A stretch of 32,088 bases of DNA from Teredinibacter waterburyi (lineage in GTDB: Bacteria; Pseudomonadota; Gammaproteobacteria; Pseudomonadales; Cellvibrionaceae), in assembly GCF_001922985.1 (NCBI RefSeq), contig NZ_MRUH01000106.1, positions 1-32,088 of the forward strand, read 5' to 3'. The translations under genes and the position numbers were made by a program. The notes under the pieces are model-generated. The model did no database searches. It was not told the DNA's origin and was given only the letters and a program-made list of their open reading frames with translations. Of this stretch, positions 24,728 through 32,088 are shown piece after piece (positions within the stretch are counted from its first letter, which is position 1; each line of letters begins with the position of its first letter).

Positions 24728-26206
24728 TTGCAACAAATTAAAAAAGTCGTTATTGCCGGAGGTGGAACTGCGGGGTGGCTAGCAGGTGCAGCGCTCTCAA
24801 AAAAACTTGCGGGTGTAGTCGATGTTGTATTGGTTGAATCCGACGAAATTGGGACTGTCGGTGTTGGCGAAGCAACTATCCCTCCTATGCGAGTTTTCCA
24901 TCAGCTATTAGGAATTGATGAGCAGGAGTTTATGCGGGCAACTTCGGCTACGTTTAAACTAGGTATAGAATTTGAAAACTGGGGCAAACTTGGCGAGAGC
25001 TATATTCACTCCTTTGGTAACACTGGCAAGGGCGCATGGATGTGTCAATTTGTACATTTTTGGTTGCGTGCTAAAGAACTCGGGTATAGCGGCGAATTTG
25101 GTGATTACTGTTATGAGTTGCAAGCGGCAAAAGCGAACAAGTTTGGTTTATCCGCAAATATGCCGCCAATTAGCTACGCCTACCATTTAGATGCAACCGC
25201 GTACGCAAAATACCTGCGGGCCTTCAGCGAAAAAAACGGCTTACAACGCGTAGAAGGTAAAATTCAGAGTGTTCAGCAAAATGATTCTACAGGCTTTATA
25301 GAATCTATAATCCTAGCAAGCGGTGAGTGTATTGAAGGCGATTTATTTATAGATTGTACCGGGTTTCGCGGCGTGCTTATCGAGCAAACCCTAAATACTG
25401 GGTACGAAGATTGGTCGCACTGGTTACCGTGCGATTCTGCTGCGGCCGTACAAACAGAGTCGTCTGGAGAGCCAATACCTTACACAAAATCGATTGCGCG
25501 CGAGTCTGGTTGGCAGTGGCGAATCCCGTTGCAGCATCGAACGGGTAATGGTTTGGTGTACTGTAGTCACTACCTGACGGATGTAGATGCGATAAATCAA
25601 CTGCAACAAAATCTTGATGGTAAAGCTTTAACTGATCCCAGAACAATTAAGTTTAGAACGGGGCGTCGCCGAAAAATTTGGAACAAAAACTGTGTGGCAC
25701 TCGGGCTATCCAGCGGTTTCTTAGAGCCTCTAGAGTCAACCAGTATCTATTTATTTATGATTGGTATTAGCCGTCTAATGCAATCATTCCCTTTTTCCGG
25801 CATTTATCCGTCGGTTATTGATGAGTTCAATAATACCGCTATAGACGAATTAGAAAAAATTAGAGACTTTATAATTCTGCACTACAAGGTGACGGATCGC
25901 GACGATACGCCATTTTGGCGTTACTGCAAAAATATGGACATTCCGGATAGCTTAGCGCAACGAATAGAGCTGTTTAAAGAGTATGGCCATATCTTTCAGT
26001 TAGATGGCGAGCTTTTTAGAATAGACTCTTGGACGCAAGTTATGCTTGGGCAGGGCATTGTTCCCAAGCAATACCATCACGTTACTCAAACCATGACTGA
26101 TCGAGAACTGCAAAGCTTTTTGGCAGCTATTAAAAATGGCATTAACCAGGCAGTTGAAAAACTGCCAGCGCATCACGATTTCATAAAAAGCTATTGTAAG
26201 ATTTAG
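24728..26206 (+). CDS. Flavin-dependent tryptophan halogenase-like protein 3
   Basis: A 492-residue PrnA-type halogenase homologue, end-to-end similar to halogenase 2. Visible motifs: VIAGGGTAGW, GVGEATIPPM, catalytic Lys77 in ATFKLGIEF, WxWxIP in GWQWRIPLQHR, catalytic Glu333 in GFLEPLESTS. The start is TTG 24728, eight bases after GAGG; no in-frame ATG precedes the FAD motif. It closes cassette B. As with its paralogue, a flavin reductase must come from elsewhere and the natural substrate is not known. Confidence 0.9.
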   Translation: MQQIKKVVIAGGGTAGWLAGAALSKKLAGVVDVVLVESDEIGTVGVGEATIPPMRVFHQLLGIDEQEFMRATSATFKLGIEFENWGKLGESYIHSFGNTGKGAWMCQFVHFWLRAKELGYSGEFGDYCYELQAAKANKFGLSANMPPISYAYHLDATAYAKYLRAFSEKNGLQRVEGKIQSVQQNDSTGFIESIILASGECIEGDLFIDCTGFRGVLIEQTLNTGYEDWSHWLPCDSAAAVQTESSGEPIPYTKSIARESGWQWRIPLQHRTGNGLVYCSHYLTDVDAINQLQQNLDGKALTDPRTIKFRTGRRRKIWNKNCVALGLSSGFLEPLESTSIYLFMIGISRLMQSFPFSGIYPSVIDEFNNTAIDELEKIRDFIILHYKVTDRDDTPFWRYCKNMDIPDSLAQRIELFKEYGHIFQLDGELFRIDSWTQVMLGQGIVPKQYHHVTQTMTDRELQSFLAAIKNGINQAVEKLPAHHDFIKSYCKI

Positions 26207-26543
26207 TCATTGCTCGTCATTGCAAGGTGTAGTTAGTATGTCGTAAAAGTGCGATTCCTATAGCGAGGAGTGTTTCTCCGTGTTAGCTCCACTTACTCTA
26301 TGCCTAGCTTATACATTTTCAGCCACAACCTAACCCCTGCCAAGTCAATTTCCTACAGCCATATTCATCCCTCACTCCCTATACTTCCGCGCGGGCGTTA
26401 TTGCTGTTTTTTTTATGGCTAAACTGCAAAACCGTCAACTGGGTCAAATATCTGTTTTGGTATTCTATGTTTAAATGCCAAGCGCTAATCTGTTCGGCGA
26501 TTAATTTGCCTTCACGATTAGCATCAAATTCAATAGGGGATTC
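26207..26543. other. Intergenic gap between cassette B and the effector-like island
   Basis: There are 337 bases with no supportable gene. Only weak small stems are seen (TTGC...GCAA near 26217; GGAG...CTCC near 26266), neither with a T-tract. The ketosynthase-like gene therefore probably has its own promoter here, but I cannot point to a convincing one. Confidence 0.4.
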
Positions 26544-27620
26544 ATGGACGAGCAGGTTTGTTATTTCGCAGGAAGCGGACTTATTACATCTATTGGCGGT
26601 AATTCGCAAACGGTTTTAGCCGCTGTGCGGGCTTCAATCTCGGGTTATCAGTTATCGGAGTACGACGACAATCAGGGGCGCTCGATTTCTTTAGCCTCTG
26701 TTCCGCAGGTACTATTTGACCAGTTTGATGGCGAGCTAGAGCTTGGGGTAAAGCTAAGCGCACAGCTCGATCGAACCGTAAAGATGGCCGTGCTAGCGGC
26801 GCGGGAGTGTTTTCAGGGTAAAAATATTCACACACCTGTTCCATTTATTCTTTCCCTTCCAGAACCCATCGACGGCATTTGTTCGCCAGCCCCACACATT
26901 CTAATCCGCAATATTATCGATGTAGAAAAACTGCCAATTGATCGCGATTGCGTTCGTCAAATTGCTCAGGGTAGAGCTGCTGGGCTTATGGCTTTAGAGC
27001 TAGCCCATAAATATTTGTTCGAACAGGGCCACGACTATGTACTCGTAGGCGCTAGCCAAAGCTACCAACACTTACCGCTGTTACGTTACTTCTATGAGCG
27101 AGAGCGTTTATTGGTCGAAGGTGGTTCAGGTGGTGTAACACTAGGCGAAGGGGCCTGCTTCATTTTACTTTGTCGCTCGCCAGATGAAGCAATAGTTGAT
27201 AATGGAAAAGTTGTCGCCATTCCGGTACCAAGTTACGCAGAAGAAGCTGGGTCTATAGCGAGTACAGATAGCGCAGGGAAGAATATGGGCGAAGGGTTAC
27301 ATAACGCAGTACAAAAAGCCCTTGTCGCGGCGCCGCAAAATAGTATATCGCGGCTATATAGCACAATGAACGGCGAAGCTTATTGGGCAAAAGAGCACGG
27401 CGTAACAGCTATTCGCAATCAGCGAAAATTCAAAGAAGGCATAGTAACCGAACATCCCGCCGACTGCTGGGGTGATCTAGGCTGTGCCAGCGGTTTGGCG
27501 ATGATTGCACTTTCCGCAGATACCCTACTAAAAAGTCACAACGAACAGCATCACTTAGTTTGCGCCTCCTCAGACCGAGAATGGCGCAGCGCTGTACATC
27601 TACATTCACGTGTAATTTGA
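26544..27620 (+). CDS. Ketosynthase/thiolase-fold protein lacking the usual catalytic residues
   Basis: A 358-residue protein with the outline of a beta-ketoacyl-ACP synthase: an N-terminal half ending in a nucleophile-elbow-like segment, an LGEGACF strand (residues 200-206), and a C-terminal half with TMNGEAYW and HPADCWGDLGCASG. The catalytic Cys position reads QGRAAG (142-147), and the two His positions read Asn276-Gly-Glu and Gly310-Asp311, so the Cys-His-His triad is missing. It is probably a non-condensing scaffold or a modified enzyme. GGGG lies five bases before the ATG. It ends 19 bases before the DUF2235 lipase gene and is probably co-transcribed with it. Similar ketosynthase-like genes accompany some T6SS accessory clusters; that link is inference here. 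Confidence 0.7.
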   Translation: MDEQVCYFAGSGLITSIGGNSQTVLAAVRASISGYQLSEYDDNQGRSISLASVPQVLFDQFDGELELGVKLSAQLDRTVKMAVLAARECFQGKNIHTPVPFILSLPEPIDGICSPAPHILIRNIIDVEKLPIDRDCVRQIAQGRAAGLMALELAHKYLFEQGHDYVLVGASQSYQHLPLLRYFYERERLLVEGGSGGVTLGEGACFILLCRSPDEAIVDNGKVVAIPVPSYAEEAGSIASTDSAGKNMGEGLHNAVQKALVAAPQNSISRLYSTMNGEAYWAKEHGVTAIRNQRKFKEGIVTEHPADCWGDLGCASGLAMIALSADTLLKSHNEQHHLVCASSDREWRSAVHLHSRVI

Positions 27621-27639
27621 TTCTTAAGGACAATTAAAT

Positions 27640-28998
27640 ATGACGCAGGTTGGTGAACAGGTTCACGTAGACTCTCCCGTCGAGGAAGAGGACGAAAAAG
27701 AAGACGATCAGAAAGAGATCACGCTACGCATTAGTCTGTATTTTGACGGGACCGGTAATAACCGACTTAACACAGAGGCGAGAAAAGCGAACAGCGCTGA
27801 ATACCGAGAGCATGGCGCCAAACCCGACTCAAGTTACCAAAACGAAGAGTCCAATATATCGTATTTACACCGTTACATTGAGAAAGCTTCTGGTTTCGAT
27901 CACTCTATTGGTATTTACATCGAAGGTATAGGTACGCAAAATCTCGATAGCGATACCACTCGGGGGTATGCGTTAGGGAAGTATGCTGCGGGGATTACGG
28001 ATAAGGTAAATAGTGGTTTTGTCGAAGCGTTAAGCGCACTTCAAAATGAATTTATCGTTTACCCGAAAATAAAGAAACTTGTGTTAGATGTATTTGGTTT
28101 TAGCCGCGGCGCGGCGGCGGCGCGGTACTTTATTTATAAAGCGATGAATAATAAGCGGCGTGGACGCACACAGCCGCGGCACCTCGCTAGACGTTTGCGT
28201 TTTGCGGGTTTTGCCATTGAAGATTCGGTAGTGGAGGTTAAATTTGCAGGCTTGTTTGATACGGTTGCGTCCTACGGGTTAAGTCATACGAATGACACGG
28301 AAACACTGCAGTTAGACTCGATAGCAAAATATAAAGTAGAAAAGACAATCCAATTGGCATCGGCAGATGAGCATCGCAGTAATTTTTCGTTGACCAATAT
28401 AGAAAGTGTTGGCGGTGCTGGTAAGCAGATATTTTTACCCGGTGTGCATTCTGATATTGGTGGAGGTTATACAGATACAGATGGCGAAGACAAGCATCTA
28501 TATGAATCTTACTCAAAAACCGATACCGAAGCGCTGCGCAACGATTTGATTCTTGAAGGGTGGTATAAGCCAGACGAAATCACAATTCGCGAAACTCGTG
28601 AAGTTTTGTATTCTGGCGCTTTCTCTGCGCCGCAAACGATATTTAGCTACAGTCTTCACGGCAGACGTGCCAGAGTTAGAAATGGGTACTCAGCTATACC
28701 CTTACAGATTATGGCAGACTTTGCACGTCAAAGCGGGGTTGGTCTAAAAGCAGCCCTAGAGATGGACCACGTGATCCCTGGTGACATAGCGAGTGTAGGC
28801 AGTACACTTAAATCCTACGCTCAAGGCAGTTCATCAAAAGATGACTGGTTCATGCAAAGTCAGCCATCCTGGCTACCGGAGCTACGTAATAAATATTTAC
28901 ACTATTCCGCACACCTAGCGACGGTTGCAGTCGTTATCAAACCTAACAAACCTAATTTTGAGGCCGGTAAGCGCGCCCGTGTAGAGCACTATGGTTAA
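27640..28998 (+). CDS. DUF2235 lipase, Tle1-like candidate type VI effector
   Basis: A 452-residue alpha/beta-hydrolase of the DUF2235 family, which includes the Tle1 type VI lipase effectors. The N-terminal SLYFDGTGNN motif is typical. The predicted nucleophile is Ser155 in VFGFSRGAAAARYF, with Asp207 in GLFDTVASYG and His270 (with Asp272) in LPGVHSDIGGGY. It should hydrolyse phospholipid ester bonds; whether it is secreted is not shown. There is no signal peptide, as expected for T6SS cargo. The N-terminal 25 residues are strongly acidic (EEEDEKEDDQKE). AAGGA lies nine bases before the ATG. The stop overlaps the next gene by 8 bases, as in effector/immunity pairs. Confidence 0.85.
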   Translation: MTQVGEQVHVDSPVEEEDEKEDDQKEITLRISLYFDGTGNNRLNTEARKANSAEYREHGAKPDSSYQNEESNISYLHRYIEKASGFDHSIGIYIEGIGTQNLDSDTTRGYALGKYAAGITDKVNSGFVEALSALQNEFIVYPKIKKLVLDVFGFSRGAAAARYFIYKAMNNKRRGRTQPRHLARRLRFAGFAIEDSVVEVKFAGLFDTVASYGLSHTNDTETLQLDSIAKYKVEKTIQLASADEHRSNFSLTNIESVGGAGKQIFLPGVHSDIGGGYTDTDGEDKHLYESYSKTDTEALRNDLILEGWYKPDEITIRETREVLYSGAFSAPQTIFSYSLHGRRARVRNGYSAIPLQIMADFARQSGVGLKAALEMDHVIPGDIASVGSTLKSYAQGSSSKDDWFMQSQPSWLPELRNKYLHYSAHLATVAVVIKPNKPNFEAGKRARVEHYG

Positions 28999-30082
28999 GC
29001 GAATTTTAATTATGTTATCACTTTTAAATTTATTGACAGGATGCACAAAGCATATGGCTAAGTTTGAATGGCTTCCGGGGGATTCGGCACCAACGCAATA
29101 CCCAATGCGAGTACTGAAAGGTATACTTTTTTTGGCCGACGATAATTTCGTGTTGGTGCCAGATTCTGCGAGTATAAATCGTGGCTGGGGAATTTATAAA
29201 TCAACGCTAGTTATTGGGGATCCGATTAAAGCAATCCCCAAGACGCTTACGATCACTTTTTTTTCCTACACTGAAGATTGCTTCTATCAAGGTAGTTTCG
29301 ATCTACCCTACGATGAATTGCTTTCTTTATTTCAGCAAGGCTTCTATAGCGTCCATACACAGAAAAAACAGAACTATACCCGCATAACGGTTGGAGTTGC
29401 GCCTGGTGGGGCTGTTGCAGTTTGGGCGGCAGGAGTAGGTAAGCGTACGCTCGTTTTTTATGATAAAGCACAGAAAGCGGATTTGCCGTGGTCGACCTTG
29501 ACTAAAAACACCGAAATACCCCGTGAGCAATATATACGAAACTCGCTGTCAGAAGATCTAAGCGAAGCTGAGCTAGAGAAGCTTGCAATAGAAGGCGTTC
29601 CTGAAGGGTTAATTGATCGACGGCATAAGACTTACACCTGGATGCTAGATTTCAATAGTGTAAAGCCGATCGATATTTTTTATCAGGTAGAGTTTTTTAA
29701 TGGCGAGGCAGACTACTTCCTTCAACCCTTAAGAAAAACCATGACCGAAAAGCCTCATCCAGCCCCCCAAAAACTTCATACCTTTTGGATGGATGCAAAC
29801 GGCAATAGACGCTCATCTGAAATAGAATTCGATCCAGACTTTATTATTCCAGCTTTCGAAAAACTTTCGGCCCTAGCTGGCGACGAACCTATAGTTCTCA
29901 CGTTAAACACCGATGAAAGTCGTCGAGGCAAAGTGGTAGAAGTCTATCTCAGCCGACAATACCCGAACCCAGCAAAGCCTGAGCAACAACTAGAAGCGCG
30001 AGAAGATGTAGGGCCTGCAAAGCTAGAAAATTACAGCACCCATCTAGAGATAGAAAACTTCACACACCCAGATCTTAAATAG
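28991..30082 (+). CDS. DUF2931 lipoprotein, candidate immunity protein for the DUF2235 lipase
   Basis: A 363-residue lipoprotein: hydrophobic leader, lipobox LLTGC, acylated Cys at residue 18. The middle matches the DUF2931 pattern: WGIYKSTLVIGDPIKAIPKT, FFSYTEDCFYQGSFDLPYDE, LLSLFQQGF, and ITVGVAPGGAVAVWAAG. DUF2931 lipoproteins are commonly encoded next to DUF2235 lipases and would neutralise them in the periplasm, the compartment where a Tle lipase attacks. The ATG overlaps the lipase stop by 8 bases (ATGGTTAA), so the two are translationally coupled. The C-terminal 150 residues (from about 215) extend beyond the DUF2931 core with FQVEFFNG-like strands and are of unknown role. The immunity function is inferred from context. 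Confidence 0.75.
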   Translation: MVKRILIMLSLLNLLTGCTKHMAKFEWLPGDSAPTQYPMRVLKGILFLADDNFVLVPDSASINRGWGIYKSTLVIGDPIKAIPKTLTITFFSYTEDCFYQGSFDLPYDELLSLFQQGFYSVHTQKKQNYTRITVGVAPGGAVAVWAAGVGKRTLVFYDKAQKADLPWSTLTKNTEIPREQYIRNSLSEDLSEAELEKLAIEGVPEGLIDRRHKTYTWMLDFNSVKPIDIFYQVEFFNGEADYFLQPLRKTMTEKPHPAPQKLHTFWMDANGNRRSSEIEFDPDFIIPAFEKLSALAGDEPIVLTLNTDESRRGKVVEVYLSRQYPNPAKPEQQLEAREDVGPAKLENYSTHLEIENFTHPDLK

Positions 30083-30308
30083 AGCTGGTGTATTCGCAGG
30101 GTTGAAGCTAGCTGAGAGAGGCTTGAGCAGTTCCAACCCTTTACCAAATAATGTGACCGACTTAGAACTTTGCGCAAACCTAAGCGCATAGGCCGTTTAC
30201 CCGCAAAGCACTTCATAATAAGGTTCCGCCCTGCAAACAATAAGCTCTCGCCGTACAAGAACGAAGCGGCATACCAACCTACGAGCATAATCATAAGGAA
30301 AATGGAAA

Positions 30309-31442
30309 ATGCTTCAGGCTAGTCGATTAAAACCAACCGAAGGCACGCCAATTTCAATCGCAGGCAACGCCGGTGGCAAGCGTATTCTGTGTTCGAATCA
30401 GGCCTTACCGGTTTACAACGAACTGGTTAATCTCGCCAACAGTGGCAACCACTGGGCAGGGCTTGTGGTAAGAGGCATAAAGGGCCTTACCTCTGGGCGG
30501 CTGCATATGGATAATGTGTACGTGCAGCAAGAGACCAGCGTCGCCTATGGTCGCGGGGTGTTTTACCTCGTGCTACCAGGTGTTACCGCAACCCTAGAGG
30601 ATTGTGCCGACGGTACAGTGCAACTAAGAGGGCTAAACGCTGATGCTAACTACATGAAAATGCAAGAGAATAAGCAGCGGCCCGGGCTTTGGCGGATTGC
30701 AAAGGGTGTAGATGAGTTCCCAGAGTTTCAGAGCGATGGGGCGATTTTAAAAAAGGACTATCGGCCTGTGGTGATTTCGGATCAAGCGAAGGATGATCCA
30801 AAGGATATCGCTAAGGCCGCGCGAAACGATTTAGTGGCACTCAACACTACTATCAAAAGCATGGTCAGCCACTCCGGGTTTGATCTACACCACACACCGG
30901 GTCGAGGTGGTATTGTTGGCCTAAAACCCGCAACAATGGCATTAGCTACGGCGGGCGACAGAGCCAAAACCGAGTCGGCCACGCTACTGGCGAATAGTAT
31001 GTACAAAGCACGCAATATAGAGGGTGTGCTTTGGTTTGCCGACTGGGGTGGTTCAGCGATACTGACCCGCGCCTTACAAATCCTTAACCACCAAGGCACT
31101 ACCCTAGAGAAGCACTCCATCTTTCTAAATCGGCCTACCTCTAACAGCTCTCAAGCCTTGGCGCTGGCGAAAGAGATGAAGCTTACATTGGCGGGGAATG
31201 GCGGCAAAAATACCGGCCTGCGTAAAAGTGAGATAAAGGGTAACCACATGGTTGCCGATATTTCTGGGCGCGGGGCAATTAACACTACGGCGTTCGGCCT
31301 TACAGCTACAGGCGCTGCGTTTGGGTTAGCGGGGGTTGGTGCTACGGTAGGCGGTGCGGTTAGTCTAATGGGCGCGCTGTACTTTGTTACCACCACGGTA
31401 ATGAAAGGCCGCAAACAGTTCTCAGGAAAAAAATACAAATAA
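30309..31442 (+). CDS. Unrecognised protein with hydrophobic Gly/Ala-rich C-terminus
   Basis: A 377-residue protein I do not recognise. There is no signal peptide. The N-terminal 150 residues are predicted beta-rich (GVFYLVLPGVTATLEDCADG, TVQLRGLNADANYMKM). A helical linker around 185-310 contains ATLLANSMYKARNIEGVLWF. Residues about 328-363 form a hydrophobic Gly/Ala-rich stretch (FGLTATGAAFGLAGVGATVG, then VSLMGALYFVTTTVM), followed by a strongly basic tail ending KQFSGKKYK. This layout could fit a membrane-inserting toxin or a membrane-anchored adaptor. It begins 226 bases after the DUF2931 stop, with AGGA upstream of the ATG, and the next gene follows after 33 bases. Context suggests a type VI accessory or effector role, but this is only inference. 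Confidence 0.55.
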   Translation: MLQASRLKPTEGTPISIAGNAGGKRILCSNQALPVYNELVNLANSGNHWAGLVVRGIKGLTSGRLHMDNVYVQQETSVAYGRGVFYLVLPGVTATLEDCADGTVQLRGLNADANYMKMQENKQRPGLWRIAKGVDEFPEFQSDGAILKKDYRPVVISDQAKDDPKDIAKAARNDLVALNTTIKSMVSHSGFDLHHTPGRGGIVGLKPATMALATAGDRAKTESATLLANSMYKARNIEGVLWFADWGGSAILTRALQILNHQGTTLEKHSIFLNRPTSNSSQALALAKEMKLTLAGNGGKNTGLRKSEIKGNHMVADISGRGAINTTAFGLTATGAAFGLAGVGATVGGAVSLMGALYFVTTTVMKGRKQFSGKKYK

Positions 31443-31475
31443 GTCCAATAAGGTGAATAAGGAAGGAAAGACGCG

Positions 31476-32088
31476 ATGTTTCACGTTCCATTTAAATTAC
31501 GAGAACCCACCGGTCTCGTAATTCCCAAAGGGCCAAGCTTTTCCTGGGCAAATACCATTCGCAGCGACATTGATGGGACCGGAATTTGTTTTAAAGCACC
31601 CAAGCATCGGCCGCGCCGATCTAACGATATACCCATCATGCCGGAGCGTTGTTATAACGCCAAGCAAACGCTTACGTTCCGCAACTATTTTGATGCCGAA
31701 AAAGCTGCACGCGGGCTTGTTGACCATTGGCGAGAAGCGGATTTTTTTTACAATTCCTGGACGTTTTATGGGCCATGGTTTACCGGCGAAGCGTCAGCTT
31801 TGGATTTGTCGTTTCGGCTCATCAAGATAGTTAACTACCCAAAGGATGTATCGCTGTTTCACCCAAGAGCGCTTGAGCAGGTAATTGGAGATAATCTCAC
31901 AAACTTGTACGCGCATCATCGCAGTGAATCCCGCCAAGGTATCCAAGTGTTTAACGCACCCATCAACTGGCAGCCTCTGCATCTCTTACCCGTCAACGCG
32001 GTTAAGCTGGAGGTAGTCTCCCAAGATTTTTCCCCGCACAGAACAATTACTCATCATGTCTATTTTCCATTAGCGGATAACCTATTCG
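31476..32088 (+). CDS. Unrecognised protein, 5' part (continues past the window edge)
   Basis: An open frame starts at ATG 31476 after a strong purine-rich RBS (AAGGAAGGAAAG) and is still open at 32088, giving at least 204 residues. The N-terminus reads MFHVPFKLREPTGLVIPKGP; later there are WREADFFYNSWTFYGPWFTG and a segment rich in Asn, His and aromatic residues. No signal peptide is evident. I do not recognise the family. It follows the 377-residue gene by 33 bases and probably shares its transcript, so it may be its partner, for instance an immunity protein or chaperone. The 3' end is unseen. Confidence 0.65.
   Translation, partial: MFHVPFKLREPTGLVIPKGPSFSWANTIRSDIDGTGICFKAPKHRPRRSNDIPIMPERCYNAKQTLTFRNYFDAEKAARGLVDHWREADFFYNSWTFYGPWFTGEASALDLSFRLIKIVNYPKDVSLFHPRALEQVIGDNLTNLYAHHRSESRQGIQVFNAPINWQPLHLLPVNAVKLEVVSQDFSPHRTITHHVYFPLADNLF

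Noticed and set aside
26401-26619. Open frame crossing into the ketosynthase-like gene
   Set aside because: It overlaps the clear start of the ketosynthase-like gene in another frame and has no supporting signal.
30031-30294. Minus-strand open frame of 87 codons after the DUF2931 gene
   Set aside because: It overlaps the DUF2931 coding end and has no RBS or family match. The 226-base gap is better left as non-coding.
1-32088. CRISPR arrays, tRNA genes, insertion sequences or phage attachment sites
   Set aside because: No regular spaced repeats, cloverleaf-like sequences, transposase-like frames or terminal inverted repeats were found on reading both strands. Short tRNA-like folds could be missed without computation.

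Overview
The window looks like a chromosomal segment of a marine or plant-polymer-degrading gammaproteobacterium, of the Cellvibrionaceae/Alteromonadales kind. This is inferred from gene content: large TonB-dependent receptors (TBDRs) linked to tryptophan-halogenase-like genes, SapC and cupin_8 genes, a GH35 beta-galactosidase with a DUF5597-type tail, and a DUF2235/DUF2931 pair typical of type VI secretion accessory islands. No tRNA, rRNA, CRISPR array, transposase or transcription regulator was found.

Left region (1-9906). The left edge holds the end of a frameshifted, unrecognised gene. A minus-strand run follows: DUF3857/transglutaminase-like protein, then a TPR lipoprotein, then a GH35 glycosidase, spaced like an operon. 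Next are a secreted DUF3313-like protein (minus) with a clear terminator, a DsbB-type thiol oxidoreductase (plus), and a secreted S9 prolyl-oligopeptidase-like protein (minus) whose nucleophile serine is replaced by glycine.

Centre (10761-26206). This is the most distinctive part: two tandem paralogous cassettes on the plus strand. Cassette A is TBDR1, terminator, halogenase 1, SapC1, cupin1, halogenase 2. Cassette B is TBDR2, terminator, SapC2, cupin2, halogenase 3. Both receptors have long upstream regions (about 850 nt) with a LacI-type operator-like palindrome 520-550 nt before the start, a 27-nt identical ribosome-binding/start block, and a near-identical GC-rich terminator straight after the receptor gene. 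The halogenases keep the catalytic Lys and Glu of flavin-dependent halogenases, and the cupins keep the HxD...H iron ligands. The likely picture is a TonB-dependent uptake system co-regulated with halogenating and 2-oxoglutarate-dependent oxygenating enzymes. The ligand and the substrate of the enzymes are unknown.

Right region (26544-32088). A second plus-strand island holds a ketosynthase-fold protein lacking the usual catalytic residues, a DUF2235 (Tle1-like) lipase, an overlapping DUF2931 lipoprotein that is probably its immunity partner, an unrecognised 377-residue protein with a hydrophobic Gly/Ala-rich C-terminus, and an unrecognised gene that runs off the window. It resembles a type VI effector/immunity island, although no core T6SS, VgrG or PAAR gene lies inside the window.
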